From Lingula anatina (taxonomy: Eukaryota; Brachiopoda; Lingulata; Lingulida; Lingulidae): a stretch of 64,000 nucleotides of DNA. A model generated the notes under the pieces. The model was not told where the DNA came from. It was given only the letters and a program-made list of their open reading frames with translations, and did no database searches. The stretch covers positions 38,774 to 102,773 of the forward strand of contig NW_019775644.1 in NCBI RefSeq assembly GCF_001039355.2, in the 5' to 3' direction. Both the position numbers and the translations under genes were made by a program. Positions 17,401 through 31,100 of this stretch are shown here, one piece after another (positions within the stretch are counted from its first letter, which is position 1; each line of letters begins with the position of its first letter).

Positions 17401-20400
17401 GAAACTATCAATTAAATTTTTAAAATTATCTCGCAGATTACATATGTTTATCATGCTTCTGGAAATACCATAAGTCATTCATTCTGTTAAGTATGCATTT
17501 TAACAAACAATCAAACAGTACTTGAATGATAATTTACATTCACCTTCCTATCTGCTCAGCAAGCTTCCTTGACCTTTCCATAGTTTCTTTTGAACTATGA
17601 TCTGTTGCCATATAGCAAGTGGTGAATACTCTATTGGCCAGTTCTTTGGGGTCTGTAGGAATGTAGTTTGGGTCTCCTGTAATTTTCCTGGCATCCTCTA
17701 ATACTTTGGAATCTGCAAAATTATATGAATATTAAAACACTGTATAAATATATTAGGAGTGAAAAAAGTAGTTGGGGTAATATTTGTTTCAAATGGACCT
17801 TCAATGTAATTATAAAATAAAATGGAGTCCTACCTCCCTCAAGCACAGCTTCACAGACCAGATGACACATGGAGGCCACTATACAAGCAGTACTGGAGCT
17901 GTCAATGCCACCACTGAGAGGCAAGAAATATCCTCCGCTGCCACTGCGGCGTAAGTAATCCCAAAGCCAACATGCTGGACCAAGGCTTAAATAAATGAAA
18001 AAGAAGTTATACTCAGATCTTGCACTATAACTGGAAAATACTTTTACAAAACCATGTTCTTACTTTATTACTGAACAAATCTGGTCAATTTTTAACAATT
18101 CTGGGAACAGAAATATCTTAAAAAAGCTCACGCAATCTCCTCCTCTGGTGTGTGGTATTTCCATTCTATTGGCTCATAGACAGGAAAGAAAAAGTCATCT
18201 TCATGAGACAATGAAAAATCCACCTTCACTCTCGGAAAGGCTTTACATGTAGCTGCCTACAAAACACAAGTATCAAACAGTCCTTTAACAATACAACATT
18301 AACCTTCAAAAATAGATAATAGCAGTATCAAAATTAGACTTATAATGTAGTCGCAATTCCAGATAACTATTTTTAGCACAGTAGATCAATATATTAAGAA
18401 AGTATAATCTAGCTTACTCTTCCAAATAATTAACAATAAGAATCAATTCTTACAGATTGACACCTGGACTTGATCTGATTTTTATAGCCACGGACATCTT
18501 CCAAGTCTAAAGTTGCTGTCAATACTTCCTGAAAATAGCCACACATGCATCTTACTCATTCATTTACAAATGTGGTGCAGTAAAAGGCATCTTCAAAGTG
18601 AATCTAAACTGTTCAAATACAAAACAGAGCAATGCTTTAAGTGGAAGTGGACATATAATATTCAGAACTAAGGCTGTCATGAAACAAAATTACAAATAAT
18701 GTTCACAGAAATAAATTAGACAATGGTATTAAAGAATCAATGCAGTTGTCTTAAATCCATTTTAAAGACCATATATAATACCAAGTATTCAAGGTTAGTT
18801 ATACTTCCATTATGCTGTACAATCATTAAGCATGATGTCACTTTTTTTGCCTCTTTTATAAGGTTTTAATTTGGATGTTAAACAAGAAGAAAGCATACCA
18901 CTTCATTCAAAGAGAACTGTTTTCCCTGAGCAATTATGTCTCCATTTATTGCTATCTTTGATCTGCCATCAAAATACAGTCTGTCTCCATCACAGCCTAT
19001 CTGGTTGGCAAACAAATATATGCCACCACTCTGCAACAGAAAAGAAAAGGAAATACTTAATGTAAGTGTATTCCTTGTAATCGGAGATGGAATATTATAA
19101 TTTGAAACAATCCAAACATATTCAAGTGTATCCTATAGTTTGACTTCCCTTGTAATTGGTGAATAACAAATACGTGCTTATTGACACAAGACTATATTCG
19201 GTTAAAGAAAAACTGTTTAGGAGGTACATACCTTATATGTTGCACTTTTTACCAAGTCTACACTTTCATAGGCCTTCCTGAGTTGATGGTGACTTCCACT
19301 TGCATTAGTAAATATTTCCACTCCATCCAGACCCATAGCCACATGGCGGCTGCGCAAAATAAAAAGTACTATTAATTTTGTGTTATACAATCCCTCACAC
19401 AGTCAGTCACATTTGGGTAATATCTTGATATTTACCAAAGTTTATTTCTGTTCAATTTTTTTAAATTAAAGATATTCGTAAAAGGAAAACTATTTAAGGG
19501 TAGTTTGGTTTTTTTTTAATCTGCTGGCAACTTCATGATAAAAGCTGAGATATTCACTGATATAGAAAGGTGATATAACCTGGTACCTACCTTTCTGCTG
19601 TCCACAACTCCTCACAAATCTCACTGCCTATACAAGTATCTAAGGTTGATAAGACTGCATCCCCAATTGGTACTGTTTGCTTTGATACAAATACAAGGTA
19701 AAACTTAAAGAACCAAAAAAACTGTAACCTAAACTGAGCTGAAAGCTGGATGAAATATTTTACCAATTCAATGATGCACAGTATAATAAACTTGGACGTG
19801 ATTCTGACACACTTCCCTCAAATGTACTTCAAGCCAATTATTCACCATCTTACCTGTCCTGTTATTTCTTGGATCATGCGAGGGAGAAAATATTCTTCTG
19901 TCTGCTGAAGCTTAGCCCAGCCAGTGAAGTAACGATACTCCCTATAGTTGCCATCACATGCCAACTGAATTTTAGGTCTGATCAACAGAATTTTCCTGTC
20001 AGATATAACAAAAGCATTAGGAATTATGAAACATAATGCTTATCAGTAAAATGAGCTGTGATAATATTAATTTTTTTAATTCAATTTAATGGAATATACT
20101 AGCCAGGAGTATCTGGTGTGTGGTATATGGTCATAAGTTTAAGTGTTGGACACAAAATATATAAAACTAAGTACAAAAAAGAAGGTAAGCTTACATTTCA
20201 TGATGTAAAATTACATTGATTATTGAAACTCAAATAATGACTAGTTACAAAGTAGATATACATGGTTGTCAGTTGAGATACAGACAGCGTCCTTTAGATC
20301 AATTAAACTACAAATGTTGTGGTAATTGGACCTATAAAACATTCCTATAAAATTTACCTGTTAAGAAACAGTACTCTGCAGTTGTAAGCCACATTTTTAT

Positions 20401-23400
20401 GTTTGACTGGCCTGAAATAACAAATATAGCAAAAAAAATTAGGACTGTATGCTAAATAACTAATAAGTTAAAAATGAAGCATTGAAGTAGCCACAGTAAA
20501 AAGAAGACAATAAGCACACACTTAGGCAATAAAAACCAAATTCGACCCAGTAATATCCAGAACATACAAAAATACAGCTCTAGGTGCTTTTTTAAAAAAA
20601 TTTTCAAAGCAAATTTTCACATATATTCTACAATGTATGCAAATGCCATTTTTCTAACCCTGCCATTGATATTAGTCTTGCTATAGCCAATGACTAAATT
20701 AACACAACCACCAATTTCTGATAATGCAATGGTAAGTTGGCCAAAAAATAATTATTTGCAAAAATCATACAAGCCTGTGACTGATACTAAGACCCTTTCA
20801 GACTGTTAGATATCGTTGTAATACATCCATGATTTATGTTTATTTATAAAAAATTATGAACACTCACATGCCCACGTCACAAATAATATCCTGACATATG
20901 GGAGACTTCAGCAATTGAGCAAGCACTTGGAATGAATGAAGAAATGTATCACTTTCAAGGAAATGATCTTGGCATCCATAACCTCTGAAAAAATGATAAA
21001 GTATTTGTTAATGAAAAACCTGCAATTAGCAGAATTGTTTTTACATTATCTCATGCTTTTATAATACCACAGGGCACCAATCACTATTTTATAACAATAA
21101 TCACAAGAGTTGACCCCATCTTGCACTATTCTTTTAAGGTTAGAGTATTTAGGAATTTGTTATGTTTTGTTTAATAGTACTTGAATTCATGGAAAGAAAT
21201 GTAATTTACGGAATATCAAGCTCTGGTCCAAGTCTGTAAGTAGCTCCTTTTGCTTTTGCTTCATGAATACCTGAAGTTAGTAATTATACAGTTGAATATA
21301 TACTGGAGTATGTACTTGGCAGCATCTTATATCCTTAAATGAAAACAAAATAATGTGGATTAAAATAAGAAAAAGATTAGGGGTCATTCCATATCAACTC
21401 ATCCAGCGAGGGGTACCCTCCGTCACGAAACTTGCTGATTTTCACATATGTTATAGATATTATAGGGACTAGAAAAATCCTGAAATTTTAGATTGAGATC
21501 TCAACTGGTATCAGAGTTATGACTCTCCAAAGTTGGAAACAGCTGAGAGCTTGCTGTGCCTCACATGAATCTAGGTCATGGTGACCTAGTTAAGAACATC
21601 ACTAAAACAAAAAACATTTGATCTTACATAAAATACAAAATTTTTACCGTTACTGTTTCTGGTAGAAGAAATTCAAACTATGATACATGAGTTGAGAGGA
21701 ACTTCTCACAAATTTTTCTGTAGTCACCCCGTGTAATAGAATATGATCTGCCAGTGACAGTGACAGGGACATTAATTTTGCAAATAACATCAGTTACAGG
21801 CACCCAGCAAATGTCAGACCGAGCTGGCCAAAGAAAGTTCCGAGTGGGTCCTGAGGGATGGAGAAAACTTACTTTGCAGTCTTGTTCTAAATGGTTCACT
21901 TCTTCAACCAAACCCACCCACCATTTTCTATCACATGCACATGCCACATAGTCATGTATGTTCACTGATATATGTTGCCTTGCTCTACAACCAGTTAAGT
22001 CAAAGGTTCCAGTGCATCCCTCATCCTCAGCTGGACGCTTGTAAGCAATGAGTGTATTTGACAGAGGTTCAAAGTAATGGTAACCTCTGGTTCCAGGTAA
22101 TGCGNAAACCTTCAAAATTAGATAATAGCAGTATCAAAATTAGACCAATAATATATTCGTAATCCCAGATAACTGTTTTAAGCACAGTAGATCAATATAT
22201 TAAGAAAGTATAATCTAGCTTACTCTTCCAAATAATTAACAATAAGAATCAATTCTTACTGATTGACACCTGGACTTGATCTGATTTTTATAGCCACGGA
22301 CATCTTCCAAGTCTAAAGTTGCTGTCAATACTTCCTGAAAATAGCCACATATGCATCTTACTCATTCATTTACAAATGTGGTGCTGCAGAAAAAGGCTTC
22401 TTCAAAGTGAATCTAATCTGCATTTACAAATGTGGTGCAGTAAAAGGCATCTTCAAAGTGAGTCTAAACTGTTCAAGTACAAAACAGAACAATGCTTTAA
22501 GTGGACATGTAATATTCAGAACTAAGGCTGTCATGAAATATAAAAATACAAGTAATGTTCATAGAAATAAATTAGTCAATGGTATTAAAGAATCAATGCA
22601 GTCCTCTTAAATCCATTTTAAAGATCATATATAATACCAAGTATTCAAGGTTAGTTATGCAGGATTATATATGTTACTTTTTTGCCTCTTTTAATAAGCT
22701 TTTTATTTGGATGTTAAACATGAAGAAAGCATACCACTTCATTCAAAGAGAACTGTTTTCCCTGAGCAATTATGTCTCCATTTATTGCTATCTTTGATCT
22801 GCCATCAAAATACAGTCTGTCTCCATCACAGCCTATCTGGTTGGCAAACAAATATATGCCACCACTCTGCAACAGATAAGTAAAAGAAATAATTAAGTGT
22901 ATTCCTCGTAATCAGAGATTGAATATTTTAATTTGAAACAATCCAAACATATTCAAGTGTATCCTTTAGTATCAAATTATCACTGGTGCAAATAGCACTC
23001 AGTTCATTGTAAAAAAAACTGTCTTTTGACTTCCCTTGTCTCTGGTTAATAACAAAAACATGCTTATTGACACAAGACTATACTCAGTTAAAGTAAAAGT
23101 GTTTAGGAGGCACATACCTTATATGTTGCACTTTTTACCAAGTCTACACTTTCATAGGCCTTCCTGAGTTGATGGTGACTTCCACTTGCATTAGTAAATA
23201 TTTCCACTCCATCCAGACCCATAGCCACATGTCGGCTGTGCAAAAAAAGTAATTTCGTGTACATAATCCTTCACACAGTCAGTCACATTTGGGTAATATC
23301 TTGATATTTACCAAAGTTCAATTTTTTTTAAATTAAAGATATTCATAAAAGGAAAACTATTTAAGGGTAGTTTTTTTTTAATCTGCTGGTAACTTCATGA

Positions 23401-25597
23401 TAAAAGCTGAGATATACACTGATATAGAAAGGTGATATAATCTGGTACCTACCTTTCTGCTGTCCACAACTCCTCACAAATCTCACTGCCTATACAAGTA
23501 TCTAAGGTTGATAAGACTGCATCCCCAATTGGTACTGTTTGCTTTGATACAAATACAAGGTAAAATTTAAAGAAACAAAAAACTGTACCTTAAATTAAGC
23601 TGAAACCTGGATGAAATATTTTACAAATTCAATGATGCACAGTATAATAAACTTGGACGTGATTCTGAGACTCTTCCCTCAAATGTACTTCAAGCCAATT
23701 ATTCACCATCTTACCTGCCCTGTTATTTCTTGGATCATGCGAGGGAGAAAATATTCCTCTGTCTGCTGAAGTTTAGCCCAGCCAGTGAAGTAACGATACT
23801 CCCTATAGTTGCCATCACATGCTAACTGAATTTTAGGTCTGATCAATAGAATTTTCCTGTCAAATATAAAAAAAGCATTAGGTATTGTGTAACATAATGC
23901 AATCAGTAAAATGAGCTGTGATAATATTTAATTTATTATTATTTTTATTTAATTTTATGGAATACACTAGCCAGGAGTATGTTACATGGTCATAAGTCTA
24001 ACAGGTGAAGTACATGAAAAGATTCTTGTATTCGTTGCTATTACCTACCAAGTAGGTTTGATCAACAAGAACTTTCTAAGTGTTGGACACAAAATATAGA
24101 AAACTAATTTTAAAAAAAGATGGTAAGCTTACATTTCATGATGTAAAATTACATAGATTGTTGAAACTCAAATAATGACTAGTTAGAAAGCAGACATACA
24201 TGGTTGTCAGTTGAGGTACAGACAGCGTCCTTTAGATCACTTAAACTACAAATGTTGTGGTAATTGGACCTATAAAACATTCCTATAAAATTTACCTGTT
24301 AAGAAACAGTACTCTGCAGTTGTAAGCCACATTTTTATGTTTGACTGGCCTGAAATAACAAATATAGCAACAAATAATTAGGACTGTATGCTAAATAACT
24401 AATTAGTTAAAAATGAAGCATTGAAGTAGCCACAGTAAAAAGGAGACAATAAGCAAACACTTAGGCAACAAAAAGCAAATTCGACCCAGTAATATCCAGA
24501 ACATACAAAAATACAGAGGTGCTTTTTAAAAGATATTTTCAAAGCAAATTTTCACCTATATTCTACAATGTATGCAAATACTATTTTTCTAACCCTGCCA
24601 TTGATATTAGTCTTGCTATAGCCAAATGACTAAATTAACACAACCATCAATTTCTGACAGTGCAAAGGTAAGTCGGCCAAAAAATAATAATTTGCAAAAA
24701 TCATACAAGCCTGTAACTGATACTAAGACCATTTCAGACTGTTAGATATCGTTGTAATACATCCATGATTTATGTTTATTTATAAAAAATTAGGAACACT
24801 CACATGCCCACGTCACAAATAATATCCTGACATATGGGAGACTTCAGCAATTGAGCAAGCACTTGGAATGAATGAAGAAATGTATCACTTTCAAGGAAAT
24901 GATCTTGGCATCCATAACCTCTGAAAAAATGATAAAGTATTTGTTAATGAAAAACCTAGAATTAGCAGAATTGTTTTTAAATTTTCTCATGCCTTTATAA
25001 AACCATGGGGCACCAATAACTATTTTATAACAATAATCGCATAATCTTGAATTATTCTTATATGGTTACAGTATTTAGGAATTTGTCAAGTTATGTTTAA
25101 TAGTACTTAAATTCATAGAAAGAAATGTAATTTACGGAATATCAAGCTCTGGTCCAAGTCTGTAAGTAGCTCCTTTTGCTTTTGCTTCATGAATACCTGA
25201 AGTTAATGATTACACAGTTGAATATGTACTTTGCATGACATCTAATATACAGTAGTAGCTAGGCAGCATCTTATATCCTTAAATGAAAACAAAATGACGT
25301 GGATTAAAATAAGAAAAAGATTAGAAGATCAGATCCTGTACATCCTTGGTTTTGCTTTTTGATTGCTTGTGTAATTTCTTTTGGATATCTTAATACTATT
25401 ATTATAACAACGATGGGAGGGTCGGGGGATACAAAGTGCTGAATTTGGATGGAGTCTTTGAAACATTCTACTTTCTATTTCATGCTACGCCGTCTTGTCA
25501 CCAGTAACTTACTTTGAAGGATTCTCTGCATGTTTCCCTCAAAATCCATAGCCCACTGATTTAAGGAACATGTTGCAACTATCACTTTTCTACCCAT
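14419..25597 (-). CDS. NADSYN1: Glutamine-dependent NAD+ synthetase
   Basis: Final step of NAD+ synthesis: deamido-NAD + ATP + glutamine to NAD+. Nineteen exons in transcript order: 25513-25597, exons 2-9, then 18132-18256, 17834-17985, 17544-17712, 17087-17222, 16686-16792, 16358-16489, 16114-16183, 15726-15854, 15361-15537, 14419-14910. Exons 2-9 exist twice (copy A at 18454-21270, copy B at 22260-25196). With one copy, the conserved enzyme is 690 residues, near the vertebrate length of about 706. The glutaminase triad E45, K114, C175 is present (LGPELDI, IRPKIQL, GSEICEE), as is the ATP P-loop SGGIDSS (357-363) and [15 protein letters not shown] in the synthetase domain. The last exon adds about 160 low-complexity residues including a poly-Gly run; a strong donor (AGG|GTAAGT) at 14455 makes the exact C-terminus uncertain. 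Start [21 protein letters not shown] matches the family. Confidence 0.93.
18301..21380 (-). repeat. NADSYN1 exon 2-9 block, copy A
   Basis: Exons 9 to 2 in rising coordinates: 18454-18528, 18899-19030, 19232-19349, 19591-19679, 19854-19995, 20358-20411, 20868-20984, 21210-21270. All splice sites and reading frames are intact. Similarity to copy B starts near ACCTTCAAAA (18301) and ends at GATTAG (21380), where the transposon-like segment begins. Confidence 0.92.
21381..22104. mobile_element. Transposon-like insertion fragment in copy A only
   Basis: Copy B runs from GATTAG straight into intron 1 (about 25325), while copy A changes there to GGGTCATTCCATATCAACTC. That looks like an element terminus. 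The segment is cut off at the N at 22105, so the element is incomplete. It encodes the minus-strand fragment described separately. Confidence 0.6.
21678..22103 (-). pseudogene. Partial ORF of an unidentified mobile-element protein
   Basis: About 140 residues open at the 5' end (interrupted by the N at 22105) and ending in a normal stop at 21678-21680. The text has the look of a compact Tudor/SH3-like beta domain: [19 protein letters not shown], then [19 protein letters not shown] and [15 protein letters not shown] have an impression of similar segments at the C-termini of uncharacterised, repeat-associated proteins in invertebrates, but cannot name the family. Annotated as a fragment because no start or upstream part is present. 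Confidence 0.45.
22106..25329 (-). repeat. NADSYN1 exon 2-9 block, copy B
   Basis: Exons 9 to 2: 22260-22334, 22735-22866, 23118-23235, 23453-23541, 23715-23856, 24296-24349, 24804-24920, 25136-25196. Exon lengths are identical to copy A. I counted 7 exonic differences in 788 bases: five in exon 5, one in exon 7, one in exon 9. All are synonymous. Introns differ more, including a tandem duplication of about 50 bp near 22370-22470 and an extra segment near 24000-24075 in copy B. Copy B is the one contiguous with exon 1. Confidence 0.92.
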
Positions 25598-25958
25598 TTT
25601 ATTGCCAAATACTTTAGCCTGTTCTAGGTTACAACAGTCAAGACACAATCCCTTGGCTTTGATCATCTGCTATGCACCGATGCTACATTTCGCTGTGAGA
25701 CAAGACAACACTGTACACATTTTCACTATGTTTAAAGCGTGCAAAAGGTGTGAATTTTTTATTGCAAAAACAGTTTTGTCGTAATCATAATTTTGGGGAT
25801 ATTCTACTGCATTCAACTCAGGACAGGAATTCTATGCGATGTGAAAGACTATCTTGTTTACCAGAGTCACCTTTGGGGCCTTTAACGAGTATCAACATCC
25901 GGAGGAAAACAGAAGGGAAAGATCACAGTGCTAGCTTCCATCTGTCTTAACCCTGACT
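25598..25958. promoter_or_regulatory. Divergent promoter region, NADSYN1 / SVIP
   Basis: Only 361 bases separate the NADSYN1 start codon (minus) from the SVIP start codon (plus), so both promoters and both 5' UTRs must lie here. I see no TATA box in a convincing position. Confidence 0.7.
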
Positions 25959-26821
25959 ATGGGGATGTGCACCTCGTGTTTACAAGGTTACAGTGATGAT
26001 CTAAATGAACCCTCTCCAGTGAGTTATTCAAAATTTTCAGAACACTGCTTTCTGCATTGCAAAATATTCCAGAATTTTGCTGCAGTGTGTACGCGTTGGA
26101 ATATTTTTGTCTAAATATCCTGGAAAGCTCCCTTTCCCCAATTTAACAAATATTAAATCCCTCATGTGAAAGTTCTTGAGTAGGAGTTTTTTTCTCAAAG
26201 AAAACTGGCTTTGATACAAAAATACCAGATATAAATACCTTATACTGTAAATATTTTTTAAGTGTTAACTGAAATTAACTTAAACCAGTGCCATACTGAG
26301 TAGAGTACTCTTACATGAATATTTTTTCTAATTGTAACAGGGTCGAGTTAAGTAAGTAAATAACTTTGAGTTTAAAAGCCAAAGAAGGGATAATTTATGT
26401 ATTTTCTATTGATTTGCTAACCAGGAAACAAAAAGGAAACGTCAGGCAGAAGCAGCTGAGAAGAGGATTAAAATGGATGAAAGTAGGGGAATAAGAGACC
26501 CAGAGGCTGTGAAAAGAAAAAGACAGAGGCAGCAAGAAACTGAAGAAAAGTTAAACAAAATGCCAGATAATGCCCAAGGTCTGAAGGTAATGTAGAATAT
26601 TTTCTTACTGGTACGTTATCAGAAAGGAAGATTTTCTTAGATATTTCAAAATGGAAAATTTGTCTTAAGTAAACAACTAACCTGTTTCAACTTATTTTTA
26701 TATCTGTAAACAAATACAAGCTGTAAAATTTATATAAATATTACTGTAATTCAATTCACTGCAATATTTTCATATTTAAAATTTCAATTAGTAATTTTTT
26801 TTACAGTGGCATGTGGGATGA
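25959..26821 (+). CDS. SVIP: Small VCP/p97-interacting protein
   Basis: Inhibitory cofactor of p97/VCP in ER-associated degradation, held on membranes by lipid anchors. Three exons (25959-26018, 26425-26586, 26807-26821) give 78 residues against 77 in human. The N-terminus MGMCTSCLQG has the Gly2 needed for N-myristoylation and nearby Cys for palmitoylation. Exon 2 begins with ETKRKRQAEAAEKR, which fits the VCP-interacting motif RX5AAX2R exactly. The C-terminus AQGLKWHVG matches the family's GLRWTVS-like end and is encoded by a last exon of four codons plus stop. The gene is head-to-head with NADSYN1 and tail-to-tail with TALDO1. Confidence 0.93.
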
Positions 26822-28173
26822 AGTGACATACAGATCCAAGTTTTTGTGGATCCAAAACAACAGCCCATGTGGATATGAGAGAAGTTGATCTGTATGACAG
26901 ACACTTGTTTACAAACTGCATGACATCATGCATTTAATGGTTGTGTAAATTTTTATCAAACTGTACAGTGTAAATGTCATAATGTGGTGCCAGCGTGCAA
27001 TAATATGTTCTCTTTGCTTAAGTCCAATAACTTTGTAACAGATTTACTGTAACTACATATTACAAAAAAACAGATAAGCAACAAATTTGTGGGTGCTGAG
27101 ATTTGTGTTGTTTTGTACTTTGTATTTCAAAGCTTTGGCAGCAGTTTTGCATGTTTTTATTCCAAAGTCGATGCTTATTATATGGAATGAGATACTTAGC
27201 AATTTTTTTTTGTGGCAGATCTTTCAGTTGATAGTGGTAATAGAAATTTTCCAGATTTTCATGTAGTTATGTAAAAAACACCTATTTCTCAAAATGCTAA
27301 ATGACCAAACATACAAAGTTATTTCTGTGCATAGGGCCATTGGCTAAGGAATTTGGGCTAGGATAAATCCCTCCTACAGTGATTTTTTCAAAATGTCATT
27401 TTTATCGTTAATGGTTTAGCCTTTTCCTTTCTCCCAGACTATCAAGAGTCTACTTTCGGATTATCGTTAGCCAGCATCTAGAGGAGTACTGCAGTGATAG
27501 GAATACTAACTGTGTTTACATTGTGGGCCTTCAACTTCAACAGCCCTCCTCCCCCATCTCATCCATTTTTCACTGCCTACAGCTCTGGGGTATTCACACA
27601 AGTTAAGAAGAATAAGTCAAAAAAATTTTAATTGCTTTTTATTTTCTTGAAAAGTTCTAGAGTAATATCTTTCATCTTACTGTAAACAAACAGTACATGG
27701 ATTGTTATTTTTCTACTTCAATAAAGTTATATTATACTATTATAGTATAGTTATAATTTTTTGCAAACAAAAACAATCTTCATAACAATATTCTAAAATC
27801 AGTACAAATTTTGTTCTAATTTATGTTGCAAAAGTGTCACTTTCAAAAATAACTTGTTTATACTGGCAGTGCTGTTAAGAACTGATTTAAGTTGAATTGT
27901 ACAGTTGTGGAAAAAGATCCATGAACAATTCATCTGAACTGTAGTAGTATAGGAAACTTGAATGTGAAAGCCTTCTTCAACATGCTGGCAAAGCATTGTG
28001 TTTTAGAAAATGTGCATCACGGATATAATGCAAAGTTTTCAAAGTTTTGATATAAATCTTTGTTCAACAAAGATTGCTATAATGTGGAAGCAAATAATTT
28101 TAACAAGATAAATGTCACCAATTTCCATTTAAAAAGAATGACCACTTAGTTTTTTTTATTGACCGTCGTATTC
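26822..28173. other. Convergent 3' region of SVIP and TALDO1
   Basis: Mostly the SVIP 3' UTR, ending near AATAAA at 27720-27725. On the minus strand AATAAA (28155-28160) is only 14 bases past the TALDO1 stop, so TALDO1 may instead use signals further down, overlapping SVIP. No other gene seen. Confidence 0.6.
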
Positions 28174-31100
28174 CTAAGCCTTTGAAAGCCTCTCCTTCAT
28201 CACGTTCTCCAGTTTAATAGCATCCGCAGCAAATTTCCTTATCCCCTCAGCCAACTTGTCCGTTGCCATTTCATCTTCATTTAGCATCCACCTGAAGGTC
28301 TTCTCATCCATGTTAATCTTTGTCAGTTCACACTGTTTTGCTAAGAATTGAAAGACAAGAAAATTATTGGGTAATTATTTAGGAACTTGTAAATTTGTTG
28401 CAAACATTAATATTGGGCATTCATTTTCAACAAAACCATATTTATGCCATTTACTAATTTTGCAAAAAAAAAAAAAAAAAAAAAAAACGCTACAGATGAA
28501 TATTTAGTCAACAATCTTGAAAGCATTTTACCAAACAATTGTTCGTTAAAGGAACATAATATGACTCGGTTTTCATTCCATAATTATATCACAGAGTTTG
28601 GATACAATGTTAAACAAATTCAGCTGCTCCAAATTAAGAATAGCCAACAAATTTAGTTAAAACCTGACCAAATGCCACCATATAGTTTCGAACAGCATAA
28701 ATTAAGAAACACCCAAAGGTATCGTTTCACATCTCCTAAAAAAATGATATCTGAACCAGTATATTCTGCTGCCTTCTGTGCTATGTATAACCTATGGTCA
28801 TTTTTGCCACACCTAATTTGAATAATTATGCTATTGCAGGCACAAAATTAATGGGTCATACAATACTACATCATTTTGAAGACTTTTACAAACTGGAGGG
28901 ATGAATAATTAGGTCGAGTTTACAACCAGAAATTTGAAGAAGGTACAGTTTTTTAGCTATTTTTGGCTGACCAAGTGATTAATATTTGGTTTATCCCTTG
29001 GCATGTCATCTTAGTTTGAGTTTTATAAGAAACTAAAAATAGTGGTTTATGGTTTATACAATTTTTTTTTTTTTTAGTATAAATTTTTTTTAGTGGTTTA
29101 TATGCAATATAGGGAATCCGCGCTTGCTTCATACTTATTTTTAATTTTCTTTATGTAAGCTTACACTTAACTGTAGGTACAGTGAGCATACCTTGTTTCT
29201 CTGAAAGGTACACAGTAACTTTCTCATTGCTGCTGGAAAGCTTTTCCAAAAGTGATGGGCTAGAAAACAAGAAATGAATATTTGAAATGGAAACAGGCAA
29301 TGGAAAAGCCAATTGTCATCATGTTCAGTTTCCCATTTCAATTTAAAAACTCCTGATAATTCACACTGTTTCATAATCATTGAGGACCTGCTTATGGCAA
29401 TATGTACAGATACTAATGAGTGTACATAGAAAAGTTTAATTTCATGTTTTTTTAGGTACCTGATAGTGAGGAGGTCACATCCAGTAAGTGCTGTTATCTG
29501 TTCTGTATTTCTGAAAGAGGCTCCCATGACGACAGTCTGGTATCCAAACTTTTTGTAGTAATTGTAGATCCTAGTGACACTTTGAACACCTGTAAAATTG
29601 ACATATATGTTACTTAAGACATTTCACAAATAAAGCATTTGTGTTTACAGATAATTAAAATGATTTTCTTTTAGAAAGATTAGAATATGCACTGGCTTAA
29701 AATGAGAACTCTGAATTTATGACAGCCGTAAAAGATATAATAGGTATTTGATATAGAGGATGCACTACAGTCCAAGCTTGCACTATTTGTATAATTCCCA
29801 ATACATGTTTTTTCTTTAGTAAAACAGAAGAAGTTAAAAGTTTATACACTGCTATCAGCCCAAGATTTTTTAATTTAGTAACAGTTGTCATTACAATGAT
29901 TTAATTCTTATCATCATAACAAAACCAACCTGGATCTTCCAATGGCTCAAACTTCTTTTTGTCTGTGTTTTTCACATACCAATCAAAGATTCTGCCCACA
30001 AAAGGTGAAATGAGTGTCACCCCAGCTTCTGCGCATGCAACAGCCTGCAAAAAATATTTTTTGCAACTTCAGAAAGTAGAACCTTGTAAAACAGAAATTA
30101 AATTGCAAAAATTTGGTAAAATGCTTCATATCCTAAAATTCATATGCGGTGCAATTTAAAGATGTTATTATAATATGGAGGGTTTAAACAAAACCAACCA
30201 TTATGAATCAGACAGAAGAGCATAGGTGCATATAAAAAATTAAAGTATGTAGTACCTGTGCGAATGAAAACAACAAAGTCAAGTTGCAGTGAATTCCATA
30301 TTCCTGTTCCAGGGTTCTGGAGGCAAGAAATTTAAAAGAGAAATATTATTTAAACATTTAAATAGTCATCAACAATAAATAAATAAATAAATAAATAAAT
30401 GAATAAATAAATAAATTTTAAAAAATCTTCATCTGCAGGGCAGGACAGAGCCTACCTATACAAAAACAGCTGTAAACACATTTTAACAAGTTATTACAAA
30501 ATAGGCCCCTTTCAATGGGAGCTATTCACCATGATCAGTCATCCTTTCAATACAAGCAAATGTAATTGGTATAACAATTATTTCAGTTTTTTTTAGATTT
30601 GTTCTTAATTTAATATACAGGTTTTCTGTGCATGATCTTAAATTCTTATACTTTTAATGCAACTTACCCAATTTGAATGTTTTTTAAAAACATGATAAAT
30701 AAGTGTAAGATTTATGCTTGTATATTACTTGTACATTATTTTCCTTCAATTTAAGGAGCACAAAGAAAAGCACTATGATTAAGTAAGGAACAGAAATCAC
30801 CTGGCTGCCTCAATACCCTCCCAGGTAGTTGCAAGTTTGATGAGAATCCTTTCCTTGTCAATCCCTTTCTCTGTGTATAAATCGATGATCCTTCTGGCTT
30901 TTGAGATGGAAGCCTCCTTGTCAAAAGACAATCTGAAATGTTTTTTGTATAACATATACTGCTTATGTGACTAATATGCCATTACAGCATAACTGTGATT
31001 CTCCATGAGCATGTATTTCTAAGTATGATGGGCAATATGTTAAATGATTTAAAACCCACTTGTAAATGGAAAAGTTATGCAATTGCAATCCTTTACTGAG

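Noticed and set aside
22319-22610. Two overlapping small frames with repeated HLQMWC text
   Set aside because: They come from a local tandem duplication of about 50 bp in the NADSYN1 intron and are not conserved in copy A.
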